DNA from: an uncultured Alphaproteobacteria bacterium | GTDB taxonomy: Bacteria; Pseudomonadota; Alphaproteobacteria; RF32; CAG-239 | Direction: 5' to 3' | DNA: 37,199 nt | NCBI GenBank assembly: GCA_910577205.1 | Contig: CAJTMA010000018.1 | Coordinates: forward strand, 1-37,199 | Shown: positions 24,039 through 32,213 of the stretch, piece after piece | Layout of the letters: each line of letters opens with the position of its first letter | How positions within the stretch are numbered: position 1 is the first letter of the stretch | The notes under the pieces: model-generated | Database searches by the model: none | The model's input: the letters and a program-made list of their open reading frames with translations, nothing else | What the model was told of the DNA's origin: nothing | Translations under genes and position numbers: made by a program

Positions 24039-24680
24039 TTAAATTAGGCTGGCAATTTCGGCGCGGACATCATCTAGTCCAATTGCTTTTTCTGAGCTGG
24101 TGGCTATTAATCCGACATAAGCGGCCGGGTGTTTGCTGATGACATTTTGGGTTCGTTGCACAACCTGCTCTAATTCTTTAGCGCTGATTTTATCAGTTTT
24201 AGTCAGAATTATCTGATAAGTAACCGCCGCTTTATCCAGCAGTTCCATGATTTCTTCATCGACTTTTTTGGCGCCATGGCGAGAGTCAATCAGAAGAAAG
24301 ACCCGTTTTAAATTAACGCGCCCTTGCAGATAGGTAAAAATTAAATTCTGCCATTGTTTCACCATTTTTTCGGGTGCTTGGGCATAGCCGTAGCCGGGAA
24401 GGTCAACCAAATGCAGGCGGTTGTCTATATTAAAATAGTTCAGCTGCTGGGTTCGTCCCGGCGTGTTTGAGGTTTTGGCAAGCCCTTTTTGTTCGGTCAG
24501 GGCGTTAATCAAGCTGGATTTGCCGACGTTTGATCGTCCGGCAAAAGCAACTTCCGGCATATCGGTTATGGGTAACTGGTCCAATCTGGCAACGCCCAGA
24601 ACAAATTCTGCCGGAGTTTTGAACAGCTGCCGTCCGGCATATATCTGGTCGCCGCTAAATTGTTCCAATTTGAATTCCAT
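24039..24680 (-). CDS. engB: Ribosome biogenesis GTPase EngB (YihA/YsxC)
   Basis: 213 residues, GTPase for 50S assembly. G1 is GRSNVGKSS (48-56), G2 is TPGRTQ, G3 is DLPGYGYA (93-100) and G4 is TKTD (160-163). Its ATG overlaps the yidC stop codon by one base (TAATG), so it is translationally coupled to yidC and is the last gene of the rpmH-rnpA-yidD-yidC-engB run. Confidence 0.96.
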   Translation of the reverse strand: MEFKLEQFSGDQIYAGRQLFKTPAEFVLGVARLDQLPITDMPEVAFAGRSNVGKSSLINALTEQKGLAKTSNTPGRTQQLNYFNIDNRLHLVDLPGYGYAQAPEKMVKQWQNLIFTYLQGRVNLKRVFLLIDSRHGAKKVDEEIMELLDKAAVTYQIILTKTDKISAKELEQVVQRTQNVISKHPAAYVGLIATSSEKAIGLDDVRAEIASLI

Positions 24681-26368
24681 TAGTTTACTCCGTTTTTACG
24701 CATAATGGCTTTTTGCTGGATGATGGACAGGATATTGCTTAGCGTCCAGTATATGACTAATCCGGATGCGAAGTGTCCCAGCATGAAGGTAAAAATTACC
24801 GGCATAAGAGCAAACATTCTCGCTTGATCTTTATTGGTTGGCGCGGGGTTCAATTTTTGTTGGATAAACATGGTGATACCCATGATAATCGGCCAAACGC
24901 CAATATTCAGCAAACTTGGAACAGGGAAATGCAATAAGGTTGACAATACCAGCGGGTCAGGCGCGGACAAGTCTTTAATCCAGCCGATAAACGGTGCATG
25001 GCGAATTTCAATAGCAATATTCAAAACCTTATACAACGAGAAGAATACCGGGATTTGGATTAACATTGGCAAGCAGCCGGCGGCCGGATTAATTTTTTCG
25101 CGGCGGTACATTTCCATGGTTGCCTGTTGGAGTTTCATCTTGTCATTGTCGTATTTTTCTTGCAGTTCTTTGATTTTCGGCTGAATTTTTTTCATCTTGG
25201 ACATACTGTCATATGATTTGTTGGCAATAGGGAACATGGCCAGACGCAGCAAGGCGGCAAAGAGCAAAATTGCCCAACCCATATTGCCGATGAAGTCATA
25301 AAGGAAATCAAGGATATAGAAGAAAGGTTTGGTCAGGAAGTAATACCAACCGAAATCAACTGCCAAATCAAACTTAGGAATGTTTAATGCCGAAGTGTAG
25401 TTGTCCAGCAATTTGATTTCCTTAGCGCCGGCAAAAAATTTGAAGTTATTGTTAGCGACTGCGCCGGGGGCTACTTTAACCGGAGCGCCGACATAATCGG
25501 TTTGGAAAGTGTTCTTGCCTGTGGCGCTGAATTTAACGGTGTTGGGGTGGGCATTATCGAGGATAAATGCGGTAAACCAATAACGGTCTGAGAAGCCGGC
25601 CCAGCCGCGGGAAGTTTTAAATTCTTCGGCAGGTTCATCAACCAAATCTTTGTATTTGATTTCTTTAAGGCGGTCGTCAACGACACCGATTAAACCTTCG
25701 TGCACAACGCTGGCGGCAATATCGGCATTTTCCAGTTTGCGGTTGATTAAGCCGTAAGGATACAGCGTTATTGCGCGGTTGGTGTTGTTTTCGACATCCT
25801 GCTGGATGCTGAACATATAATTATCATCAAGGCTGATTTTGCGGATGAATTTTAAGCCCTGGCCGTTGTTCCATTCCAGCACAACCGGGCTGTCCGGGGT
25901 CAGTTCGCGGCCTTTAACCGTCCACAGAGTGTTTTTGTCCGGCAGGCGCAGAGAGCTGTCAGAGCTGAGCCAGCCGAATTCGGCATAGTAAGGAGCTGCG
26001 GTTTTGGCCGGTGTGAGCAACTCGACATCCGGGCTGTCAGCTTCAAGGGTTTGTTTATATTTTTCGAGGAGCAGATTATCAAAGCGTGCGCCTTTTACGC
26101 GAATAGAGCCGGTGAGAGAAGCATTTTTGATGTTAATGCGGGCATCTTCTTTGATAACCGTTTCTGGTGATAAAGTTTCTGTCAGCAAATCCTGTGTGTC
26201 GGCAGCCAGTTTTTCTTGCGGCAGCGGTGTCGTCGGTCGTTGGGCTTCGGCTGTGATTGTTGTGTTTTGTACCGGTGCAGTTTCGCCGGGAAACAGGCGG
26301 TTGGTGGCAAAAATAACGACAATGGACAGGATTATGGCCAGAAACAGGCTCTTCATTTCCTCACGCAT
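24680..26368 (-). CDS. yidC: Membrane protein insertase YidC
   Basis: 562 residues, Gram-negative type. The first transmembrane helix is near 6-24, a large periplasmic beta domain spans about 60-340, and the conserved insertase core follows: WYYFLTKPFFYILDFLYDFIGNMGWAILLFA, then helix hairpin KMKKIQPKIKELQEKYDNDK, GCLPMLIQIPVFFSLYKVL, and a final VIYWTLSNILSIIQQKAIMR. It inserts proteins with or without SecYEG. GAGGAG lies 8 bp before the ATG at 26368. It is flanked by yidD and engB in the usual order. Confidence 0.97.
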   Translation of the reverse strand: MREEMKSLFLAIILSIVVIFATNRLFPGETAPVQNTTITAEAQRPTTPLPQEKLAADTQDLLTETLSPETVIKEDARINIKNASLTGSIRVKGARFDNLLLEKYKQTLEADSPDVELLTPAKTAAPYYAEFGWLSSDSSLRLPDKNTLWTVKGRELTPDSPVVLEWNNGQGLKFIRKISLDDNYMFSIQQDVENNTNRAITLYPYGLINRKLENADIAASVVHEGLIGVVDDRLKEIKYKDLVDEPAEEFKTSRGWAGFSDRYWFTAFILDNAHPNTVKFSATGKNTFQTDYVGAPVKVAPGAVANNNFKFFAGAKEIKLLDNYTSALNIPKFDLAVDFGWYYFLTKPFFYILDFLYDFIGNMGWAILLFAALLRLAMFPIANKSYDSMSKMKKIQPKIKELQEKYDNDKMKLQQATMEMYRREKINPAAGCLPMLIQIPVFFSLYKVLNIAIEIRHAPFIGWIKDLSAPDPLVLSTLLHFPVPSLLNIGVWPIIMGITMFIQQKLNPAPTNKDQARMFALMPVIFTFMLGHFASGLVIYWTLSNILSIIQQKAIMRKNGVN

Positions 26369-26436
26369 TAAATAAACTCCTCAATTAAACTCTTTGGTGT
26401 TGATTTTTACATGATATTTGCGGGCAAAGCAAGTGT

Positions 26437-26682
26437 TTATCTTTGTTTATCCGTTGTTCGCGGCGGAACGGGGTCATAGCCGCTGCCGCCCCATGGGTGG
26501 CAACGCAGCATTCTTTTTGTGCCAAGCCACAAGCCTTTGCAAATTCCATGGATTTGAATGGCTTCTATCATATATTGGGAGCAGGTCGGGCGATAACGGC
26601 AGCACCCGGGAAACAGCGGGGAAAGAAATTTCTGGTAAAATCTAATCGGCAGAATCAGCAGCAGTCGGCAGAACTTGTTCAT
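26437..26682 (-). CDS. yidD: Membrane protein insertion efficiency factor YidD
   Basis: 81 residues. PIRFYQKFLSPLFPGCCRYRPTCSQYMIEAI and RMLRCHPWGGSGYDPVPP are the family signature, with the three conserved cysteines and the HPW(G)GSGYDPVP end. It is an amphipathic peripheral membrane factor that assists YidC-dependent insertion. The start at 26682 lies inside the end of rnpA; a TTG at 26697 is an alternative. Confidence 0.93.
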   Translation of the reverse strand: MNKFCRLLLILPIRFYQKFLSPLFPGCCRYRPTCSQYMIEAIQIHGICKGLWLGTKRMLRCHPWGGSGYDPVPPRTTDKQR

Positions 26683-27037
26683 CAGGCGTGCTTTCAAACT
26701 GTTTGTTTAACTTTTTTATGCCCCAGATTAAGTCGTCCTTGAGTTTGGCGAAATCGCATTCGGCAGTGTTATAACGGCCGATAAGGACATATTCATACCC
26801 GGGTTTCAGGCGGTTGTAAGTTTCACGCAGAGCAGCGCGCATCCTTCGGCGGGCACGGTTGCGAATATGGGCTTTCCCCAGTTTCTTGGTGGTGGTAAAG
26901 CCTATTTTGGGGCTGGTTTCAGAGGCAGATAAACTTTGAGCCGCCTGCAGGATGACCGTAGATGTAACCATCTTTAATCCCTGTTTGGCGACTCTTAAAA
27001 AATCTTTGCGTTTCTTGATTTTAAGAACAGCAGTCAT
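26642..27037 (-). CDS. rnpA: Ribonuclease P protein component
   Basis: 131 residues, protein subunit of RNase P that helps the catalytic RNA mature tRNA 5' ends. The RNR signature RNRARRRMRAALRET (near 58-72) is present, preceded by KIGFTTTKKLGKAHI. The N-terminal LKKRKDFL pattern appears as LKIKKRKDFLRV. The C-terminal acidic tail (ESTPDEQVLPTAADSAD) extends past the usual end and overlaps yidD. It follows rpmH by six bases. Confidence 0.95.
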   Translation of the reverse strand: MTAVLKIKKRKDFLRVAKQGLKMVTSTVILQAAQSLSASETSPKIGFTTTKKLGKAHIRNRARRRMRAALRETYNRLKPGYEYVLIGRYNTAECDFAKLKDDLIWGIKKLNKQFESTPDEQVLPTAADSAD

Positions 27038-27043
27038 TTTTTA

Positions 27044-27178
27044 TTAAGCAGACAGTTTAGCACGACCGCGTTTACGACGGGCAGCGATAACTTTACGGCC
27101 GCCGGCGGTAGCCATGCGGGCGCGGAAGCCGTGACGGCGGGCGCGAACCAGTTTGCTCGGCTGATAAGTACGTTTCAT
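27044..27178 (-). CDS. rpmH: 50S ribosomal protein L34
   Basis: 44 residues, MKRTYQPSKLVRARRHGFRA at the start and RRKRGRAKLSA at the end, with MATAGGRKVIAA between: the full L34 pattern and length. It is the first gene of the rnpA-yidD-yidC-engB group. A ribosome binding site CCGGAGAAAA precedes the ATG at 27178. Confidence 0.97.
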   Translation of the reverse strand: MKRTYQPSKLVRARRHGFRARMATAGGRKVIAARRKRGRAKLSA

Positions 27179-27195
27179 GTGTTTTCTCCGGTTAA

Positions 27196-27213
27196 AACAG
27201 GACGTATCCTGTT
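27196..27213 (-). promoter_or_regulatory. Hairpin in the rpmH leader
   Basis: 7 bp arms AACAGGA/TCCTGTT with a 4-nt loop, 18 bp before the rpmH start, with a second hairpin GCCTTTT-TTATT-AAAAGGC further upstream at 27237-27255. A leader structure that might control rpmH, but no known motif is recognised. Confidence 0.3.
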
Positions 27214-27299
27214 GAAATTATTATTAATTATTTAAGCCTTTTTTATTAAAAGGCCTCGGACAACCTGCTTTATAACGGAATTAAATTCAGAAGTCAATA

Positions 27300-27329
27300 A
27301 AAAACCTCCCGAAAAATCAGGAGGTTTTT
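27300..27329. terminator. Terminator after the BI-1 family gene
   Basis: 10 bp stem AAAAACCTCC/GGAGGTTTTT with a 10-nt loop, 16 bp beyond the stop codon of the BI-1 gene on the minus strand; T-run present. Confidence 0.85.
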
Positions 27330-27345
27330 ATGCTTGGCGGTAAGA

Positions 27346-28074
27346 TTAACGACGGTCGCCGAATAATCTTAACAAAGCCAAAAACAGGTTGATGAAATCC
27401 ATATACAACGCTAATGCGCCGGAAATAGCTTTGCGGGATGACATATCCGTGGTGTCGCCTTCGGCATAAATAGCGCGGATTTTCTGGGTGTCATAAGCGG
27501 TCAAGCCCGTAAAGACAATGACGCTCAAAATGGACAGGGCATAATATAACCCCGGGCTTTTAAGAAAGATGTTGACAATCATGGCAATGATAATGCCCCA
27601 CAGTCCCATCATCATGAAAGAGCCCATAGAGGTTAAATCTTTGCGGGTGGTATAGCCGTAAATGCTCATGCCGCCAAACATCGCAGCGGTAATCAGGAAG
27701 ATACGGGTGACACTGCTGCCGGTGTAGGCAATGAAAACGGGAGCAAGCGCAGCGCCCATTAATGCGGCATATCCCCAATAAACGCCCTGAACCTGAGCCA
27801 GCGTTCCGCGGTTAATGACCCAGTTGAAGGCAAAAATCATAATGAACGGCGCGAGCAGAGCCAACCAGGCCAAGCCGGACATACCGATTGTGCCGTTAGC
27901 AGAAAGGGTGAAAAACAGTTTAATGGCTGATGTGTTGGCGATTAAGTAAGCCACCAGAGCCGTGGCGCAAAGCCCGCCTGCCATATAGTTGTAGACTTTA
28001 AGCATATATTGGCGCAGTCCCTGGTCAACGTAAGCCTGTGCACTGGCTTGAGCGATGTTTCGGCTGTTAATCAT
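27346..28074 (-). CDS. Bax inhibitor-1/YccA family membrane protein
   Basis: 242 residues, seven hydrophobic helices. VYNYMAGGLCATALVAYLIA near the N-terminus, MFGGMSIYGYTTRKDLTSMGSF in the middle and VFTGLTAYDTQKIR near 195 are the TMBIM/BI-1 signature. The final helix with ALALYMDFINLFLALLRLFG is typical. Bacterial members act in proton-sensitive calcium leak or in membrane protease control (YccA with FtsH); which applies here is unknown. It has its own leader and terminator. Confidence 0.92.
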   Translation of the reverse strand: MINSRNIAQASAQAYVDQGLRQYMLKVYNYMAGGLCATALVAYLIANTSAIKLFFTLSANGTIGMSGLAWLALLAPFIMIFAFNWVINRGTLAQVQGVYWGYAALMGAALAPVFIAYTGSSVTRIFLITAAMFGGMSIYGYTTRKDLTSMGSFMMMGLWGIIIAMIVNIFLKSPGLYYALSILSVIVFTGLTAYDTQKIRAIYAEGDTTDMSSRKAISGALALYMDFINLFLALLRLFGDRR

Positions 28075-28174
28075 AGTAGTATATCTCCTTACAGGTTATT
28101 TGTTTTTAAAATATAGGGAGTATCCGAATGATTATCAAGTTTTATTTATGAGCCGGCGGAGGGTGACTGCTTTT

Positions 28175-28885
28175 TTATTCGTATAAATAAAGGTCCTTGC
28201 CGTGCTGGCGCAGCCAATGTTTGCCTTCTTCCGCTTGGGGATAAAGTTCGGCGACACATTTCCAGAATGCTCCGGAGTGATCCTGATATTTGAGGTGGGA
28301 AACTTCATGGGCGACCAGATATGCAATGACGTGCTGCGGCGCGAGCGAAATGCGCCAGTTGTAATTGATATTATGCAAGGAAGAACAGCTTCCCCAACGG
28401 GATTTGGTGTCTTTTATCGTGACATCTTTTAAGGGGCAATTTAGCTTGTCAGCCTGTTCTTTCGAGAGAGTCCACAGCTCGGTTTGAGCTTGTTTTTTGA
28501 GGTAGTCTTTAACGCGGCGGTGCAAAAATTCTTCGCGGCCGGAAACAAACAGTCTGCCGTTTTCTTCGCGCACGCCGCAGCGTTTCTCCGGTGCGTGGCA
28601 GATGGTTAACTGACGGCCGAAGAAACTGATTTGTGTTCCGTTGGTAAATTTTTGGGTTTCGGGAAGTTTGTTTAATGCCTGTTCAATCCAGTCTTTATAA
28701 GACAAGACAAATTCTACGGCTCGTTTGGTCGAACAACGGGCAGGCAAAGTTAACACCGGTTGACGCTCCTGCTGGTCAATGCGGAGGGTAAGGCGTTTGG
28801 CGCGGGCAGATTTGACGACTTTTAACGGAAAGCCGACTGCCGCCTCAATATCATAGGTCTTCCCAGTCAACAAGGTAATCTTCAT
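28175..28885 (-). CDS. YgjP-type zinc metallopeptidase (M48/DUF45)
   Basis: 236 residues. HEVSH (193-197) with a third His at 203 forms the HExxH zinc site, and KSRWGSCSS (161-169) is the family's conserved strand before it. The N-terminal half (VKSARAKRLTLRID) is typical of the DUF45/YgjP group, soluble putative metalloproteases with an unknown substrate. The ATG overlaps the preceding YcgN-like gene by 35 bp, which suggests cotranslation. Confidence 0.88.
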   Translation of the reverse strand: MKITLLTGKTYDIEAAVGFPLKVVKSARAKRLTLRIDQQERQPVLTLPARCSTKRAVEFVLSYKDWIEQALNKLPETQKFTNGTQISFFGRQLTICHAPEKRCGVREENGRLFVSGREEFLHRRVKDYLKKQAQTELWTLSKEQADKLNCPLKDVTIKDTKSRWGSCSSLHNINYNWRISLAPQHVIAYLVAHEVSHLKYQDHSGAFWKCVAELYPQAEEGKHWLRQHGKDLYLYE

Positions 28886-29360
28886 AATCTTTTACTTCCG
28901 TTTCGCAAACCAGCGGGCGGTTGCTTAAATCCATGCCTGCTTTGGCAACCGAATCGGCGCGCCCGGTATTCAGAGGATGCCATTCCGGCAGGTCAAAGCC
29001 GTTATCCAGCAGCCAGTAAGCGCAGGTTTTAGGCAGCCAGCGCGGCTTTTCCCTGATTGCGGCGAGGTCAATATCCCGGCAGTCAGGCACTTTTTCAAAG
29101 CGGTTGGCGTAGATTTTGCAAAGGCAGTTTTGACAGTCTAAAAAGCGGCAGTAGGTATTGGTGAATTTGACTTTGCCTTTAATTTCCAATTTATTCAGGC
29201 AACATTTGCCACAGCCGTCGCACAGCAATTCCCATTCGGCTTTGCTCATTTCTTCCAGTTTTTTATGTTTCCAGAATTCCGGTTCGATTCCTTCCATGTT
29301 ATCGTAGCGGGATTGCGGGGAATAGGCTTCTTCTATTAAGTATTTATTATTATCAGTCAT
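28851..29360 (-). CDS. YcgN family cysteine-cluster protein
   Basis: 169 residues of UPF0260/YcgN. CDGCGKCCLNK (48-58), CRFLDCQNCLCKIY (71-84), CRDI and CAYWLL supply at least nine cysteines in spacing typical of this family, which is thought to bind metal (perhaps zinc or an iron-sulfur cluster). Its function is not established. It is the second gene of a pair with the YgjP-type metalloprotease. The C-terminal DYLVDWEDL recurs in the paralogue ending at 29655. Confidence 0.88.
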   Translation of the reverse strand: MTDNNKYLIEEAYSPQSRYDNMEGIEPEFWKHKKLEEMSKAEWELLCDGCGKCCLNKLEIKGKVKFTNTYCRFLDCQNCLCKIYANRFEKVPDCRDIDLAAIREKPRWLPKTCAYWLLDNGFDLPEWHPLNTGRADSVAKAGMDLSNRPLVCETEVKDYEDYLVDWEDL

Positions 29361-29424
29361 GGTATTCTTTGTTATTCATTTTGCAGGCAAGTATAGCAGA
29401 TAAAGATTAAGGAGTCATCAAAAT

Positions 29425-29658
29425 ATGTGGAACTGGCTGGTTAAATTTATGGTAGAAACGCCGCTGCCGTCATCTTCTTGCGGCTGTTGCGAAGCGCGCA
29501 ATAAAAAGCTGCGGGAAATGCAGCAGGCGATTGAGGCGGGAGAGCTTCCCGAAGAGGAAGATATTGTTTCCGGCAGGCATTGGCATATGGGATGTTCTGT
29601 TTCGTGCGGCAGTGAAGAGCATTGCTGTCCTGAACCTGCGGAAGAAAAACAGGATTAA
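29425..29658 (+). CDS. Small Cys-rich hypothetical protein
   Basis: 77 residues, seven cysteines: SSCGCCEA (near 19-22), then an acidic helix with ELPEEEDI, then GRHWHMGCSVSCGSEEHCC. The Cys/His distribution suggests a metal-binding peptide, though no family is recognised. AAGGAG lies 11 bp before the ATG at 29425. It lies on the plus strand between two minus-strand YcgN-like genes and overlaps the end of one of them by 4 bp. Confidence 0.6.
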   Translation: MWNWLVKFMVETPLPSSSCGCCEARNKKLREMQQAIEAGELPEEEDIVSGRHWHMGCSVSCGSEEHCCPEPAEEKQD

Positions 29659-30035
29659 AGGTCTTCCCAATCAACGATATGGTCTTCCAGTTCGTCTTCG
29701 GTGACCATTGTTTCAGAAACGCAACGTCCGCTTATGCTTTTTCTGGAAGGTTTTGGGCGGTTTTCAAATAAGGCGCGGTATGCGCAGGTCTGCGGCATCC
29801 ATTCGATTTTATCAACGTTTTCCGGCGTTAGTTTCAGGCAAGTCGGAACTAAAGTGCAGCGCTCGGCATAACGGGTGCATTTGCAGGTTTCCATATCCAT
29901 ATAGCGGCAAACAACATCCGTATAATAGATGTCACCGCCGTCTTCGTCCTGAATTTTTACCAGGCAGCATTTGCCGCAGTGGTTGCAGATGTTTTCCCAT
30001 TCCGTTTCAGTGTAATCCTTTAATGCTTTAGTCAT
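29655..30035 (-). CDS. Second YcgN-like cysteine-cluster protein, short form
   Basis: 126 residues. CNHCGKCCLVKIQD (near 17-30), VCRYMDMETCKCTRY and TCLKLTP give the same cysteine pattern as the paralogue at 28851-29360. The ending HIVDWEDL matches DYLVDWEDL. The shorter N-terminus distinguishes it. Two unequal copies so close suggest an old duplication around the small Cys-rich gene. A short open frame precedes it with an ATGA overlap. Confidence 0.85.
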   Translation of the reverse strand: MTKALKDYTETEWENICNHCGKCCLVKIQDEDGGDIYYTDVVCRYMDMETCKCTRYAERCTLVPTCLKLTPENVDKIEWMPQTCAYRALFENRPKPSRKSISGRCVSETMVTEDELEDHIVDWEDL

Positions 30036-30175
30036 GAGCGTATTCTTTCTTCAATGGTTTTGTAAGCTCCGCGCAGCAATGAAACGCTTATCATCACCGT
30101 TGCAAAAGTAAACATACAGCAATAGCCAAATATTAAGATGACATATTTGACGGTTGTTTCGCAGAATTTGCGCAG
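30032..30175 (-). CDS. Possible small membrane peptide
   Basis: An open frame between dnaB and the second YcgN-like gene encodes YVILIFGYCCMFTFATVMIS, one hydrophobic helix, and then LLRGAYKTIEERIRS. Its TGA overlaps the next ATG as ATGA, a coupling signature. No good start is visible: CTG at 30175 gives 47 residues, while the first ATG (30115) gives only 27. It may be real or accidental. Confidence 0.3.
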   Translation of the reverse strand: MRKFCETTVKYVILIFGYCCMFTFATVMISVSLLRGAYKTIEERIRS

Positions 30176-30182
30176 GTATGTT

Positions 30183-31655
30183 TTAGCCGACTTGTTCAGG
30201 GAGGTATTCCTCTTTGGTAAGGTTTCCGAATTGGGCGAAGTCACCGTTCCAGAACAATTGAACCGTTCCGGTAGGACCGTGACGTTGTTTGCCGATAATA
30301 ACTTCGCCGATGTTGGCGGTGGCGCGGACACGTTGCTGCCATTCTTCCAGGCGGTTTTGCAGGTGTTCCGGTGTTTCTCCCGCTTTTTGTTTAGGCTCTT
30401 CGTTTTGGATGTAATAATTTTCGCGGTATACGAACATAACAATATCTGCGTCTTGCTCGATAGAACCGGATTCACGCAGGTCAGACATGACAGGGCGTTT
30501 GTCATCACGTTGTTCTACGCCACGGTTTAATTGTGAGAGGGCGATAACCGGAACGTTAAGTTCTTTGGCGAGAATTTTCAGGCCGCGGGAGATTTCGGAA
30601 AGTTCCTGCACGCGGTTGCCTTCATTTTTTTTGTTGCCGCTGCCAACGATTAATTGGATATAGTCAATAACAATCAGGCCGAGTCCCTTGTTGCGTTTCA
30701 AGCGGCGGGCACGGGTGCGGATGGTGTTGATGTTCAGGCCGGGGGTGTCGTCAATGTAAAGGGGAATGCGTTCCAGTTCCCGAACCGCTGCGGCAATACG
30801 GGTAAATTCGGCATTATCCAGTTCGCCGGTGCGCATTTTGTGGCCGTTGGTTTGAGTTACAGTGGCGAGAATACGGCCGGCCAGCTGGTCGGCAGACATT
30901 TCCAGCGAGAAGAATGCGACGCCTTTAGATTTGGGGTCGAGGTTCTTTTCGTGACTCATGTATTCGGCGACATTGTAAGCCATGTTGGTGGCGAGAGCTG
31001 TTTTGCCCATAGCCGGACGTCCGGCGATAATAATCAAGTCGGAATTGTTCAGGCCGCCGGTCTTATTGTCCAAGGCATCCAATTGTGTTGGCAGCCCAGA
31101 GATTTTACCGTCTTTCTGGTAGGCTTCTTCAATATGCCCCAACGAGGTTGTCAAAGCTGTTCCGAAATCAACAAATCCCCCTTGCGAATCGCCTTCGTTT
31201 GCAAGCTCAAAAAGTTTCTTTTCGGCCATTTCAATCTGGCTGGTTGCGTCGGAGTCCAAGTCTTCTTTGATGGCTTCGTTGACAATCTCATAGCCGGTAT
31301 TAATCAATTCGCGGCGGAGGTATTTGTCATAAATAAATTGGGCGTAATATTCCGCATTAGTCAGCGGGGAGGCACTGTCTGCCAGTTTAACCAGATATTG
31401 GTGGCCGCCGACTTCATTCAGCGATCCTTCCTGTTCAAAAAAGTTTTTCAGGGTAATTACATCAGCGACGTGCCCGCGTTGGATGAGTTTGGCAATAACT
31501 TCAAAAATTTTGCAGTGAATCCCGTCGGCAAAGTGCTGCGGTTTAAGAAATTCCGAAACTCGTTCGAATGCTTTGTTGTTGGCGAGAATCGCGCCAAGCA
31601 GCGCTTGTTCGGCTTCAAGGTTTTGCGGCAGCAGCGCTGCGTCAGGTTTTTCCAT
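30183..31655 (-). CDS. dnaB: Replicative DNA helicase DnaB
   Basis: 490 residues. The N-terminal DnaB domain starts LLPQNLEAEQALLGAIL. The RecA-like domain has GRPAMGKT as Walker A (212-219), LIVIDYIQLI as Walker B, and the DnaB-specific SDLRESGSIEQDADIVMFVYR near the C-terminus. It unwinds DNA ahead of the replisome as a hexamer. The C-terminal EIIIGKQRHGPTG-type segment appears as EVIIGKQRHGPTG. There is no intein. It is separated from rpmB by a terminator. Confidence 0.98.
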   Translation of the reverse strand: MEKPDAALLPQNLEAEQALLGAILANNKAFERVSEFLKPQHFADGIHCKIFEVIAKLIQRGHVADVITLKNFFEQEGSLNEVGGHQYLVKLADSASPLTNAEYYAQFIYDKYLRRELINTGYEIVNEAIKEDLDSDATSQIEMAEKKLFELANEGDSQGGFVDFGTALTTSLGHIEEAYQKDGKISGLPTQLDALDNKTGGLNNSDLIIIAGRPAMGKTALATNMAYNVAEYMSHEKNLDPKSKGVAFFSLEMSADQLAGRILATVTQTNGHKMRTGELDNAEFTRIAAAVRELERIPLYIDDTPGLNINTIRTRARRLKRNKGLGLIVIDYIQLIVGSGNKKNEGNRVQELSEISRGLKILAKELNVPVIALSQLNRGVEQRDDKRPVMSDLRESGSIEQDADIVMFVYRENYYIQNEEPKQKAGETPEHLQNRLEEWQQRVRATANIGEVIIGKQRHGPTGTVQLFWNGDFAQFGNLTKEEYLPEQVG

Positions 31656-31779
31656 CGTCGTATTACTCTTTAGTCAAAGTTATTTTCTGACCTTGGTTAT
31701 AGCTTAATTTTTAGGAAAGGCAATTGCTTTTTCCGGGATATTTTTTACTCCCTGTGAATTATGGGGATAACGGGGATAA

Positions 31780-31812
31780 AAAAACATCCTCTGTTTGCAA
31801 GAGGATGTTTTT
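31780..31812. terminator. Terminator after rpmB
   Basis: 13 bp stem AAAAACATCCTCT/AGAGGATGTTTTT with a 7-nt loop, 22 bp past the rpmB stop on the minus strand. Confidence 0.9.
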
Positions 31813-31834
31813 GAAATGTCTTAACTGACAAAAA

Positions 31835-32122
31835 TTATTTAGAAGCTTTGTTTTTAGCGATGCTTTTTTTGATTTTTTTAGCTTCTTCGGTCAGTTTGCT
31901 GTTAGAAGTAGATTCCAAATAAGAATCCAAACCGCCATTGTGTTCAATAGAACGTAAAGTAGCAGATGTAACTTTCAGCTTGAAAATTTTGCCCAATGTT
32001 TCGCTCAACAGAGAAACAACCTGCAAATTCGGCAGGAAACGACGGCGAGTGCGGTTGTTAGCGTGGCTGACATTGTTGCCGCTCATTGCCCCGGTGCCGG
32101 TTAAATCACATTTTTTAGCCAT
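31835..32122 (-). CDS. rpmB: 50S ribosomal protein L28
   Basis: 95 residues. MAKKCDLTGTGAMSGNNVSHANNRTRRRFLPNL is the L28 N-terminus, followed by KLKVTSATLRSIEHNGGLDSYL. Its basic Lys-rich C-terminal tail is somewhat longer than in E. coli, common in Alphaproteobacteria. It is transcribed alone, between the dnaB gene and a repeat-rich region. Confidence 0.96.
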   Translation of the reverse strand: MAKKCDLTGTGAMSGNNVSHANNRTRRRFLPNLQVVSLLSETLGKIFKLKVTSATLRSIEHNGGLDSYLESTSNSKLTEEAKKIKKSIAKNKASK

Positions 32123-32213
32123 GATGACATATCCTCATTTAACTTGAATAAATAAACTTGTTGCTTGTTAATAGCTAGAAAATTCTGTCAAGTCAAGTAA
32201 AAAATGCGTATTT

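Noticed and set aside
27179..27330. Replication origin near rpmH
   Set aside because: The rpmH-rnpA-yidC block is near oriC in some bacteria, but there is no dnaA gene and no cluster of DnaA boxes in this gap.
30654..31673. 339-residue plus-strand frame opposite dnaB
   Set aside because: Antisense to the complete dnaB gene; no recognisable domain and no ribosome binding site.
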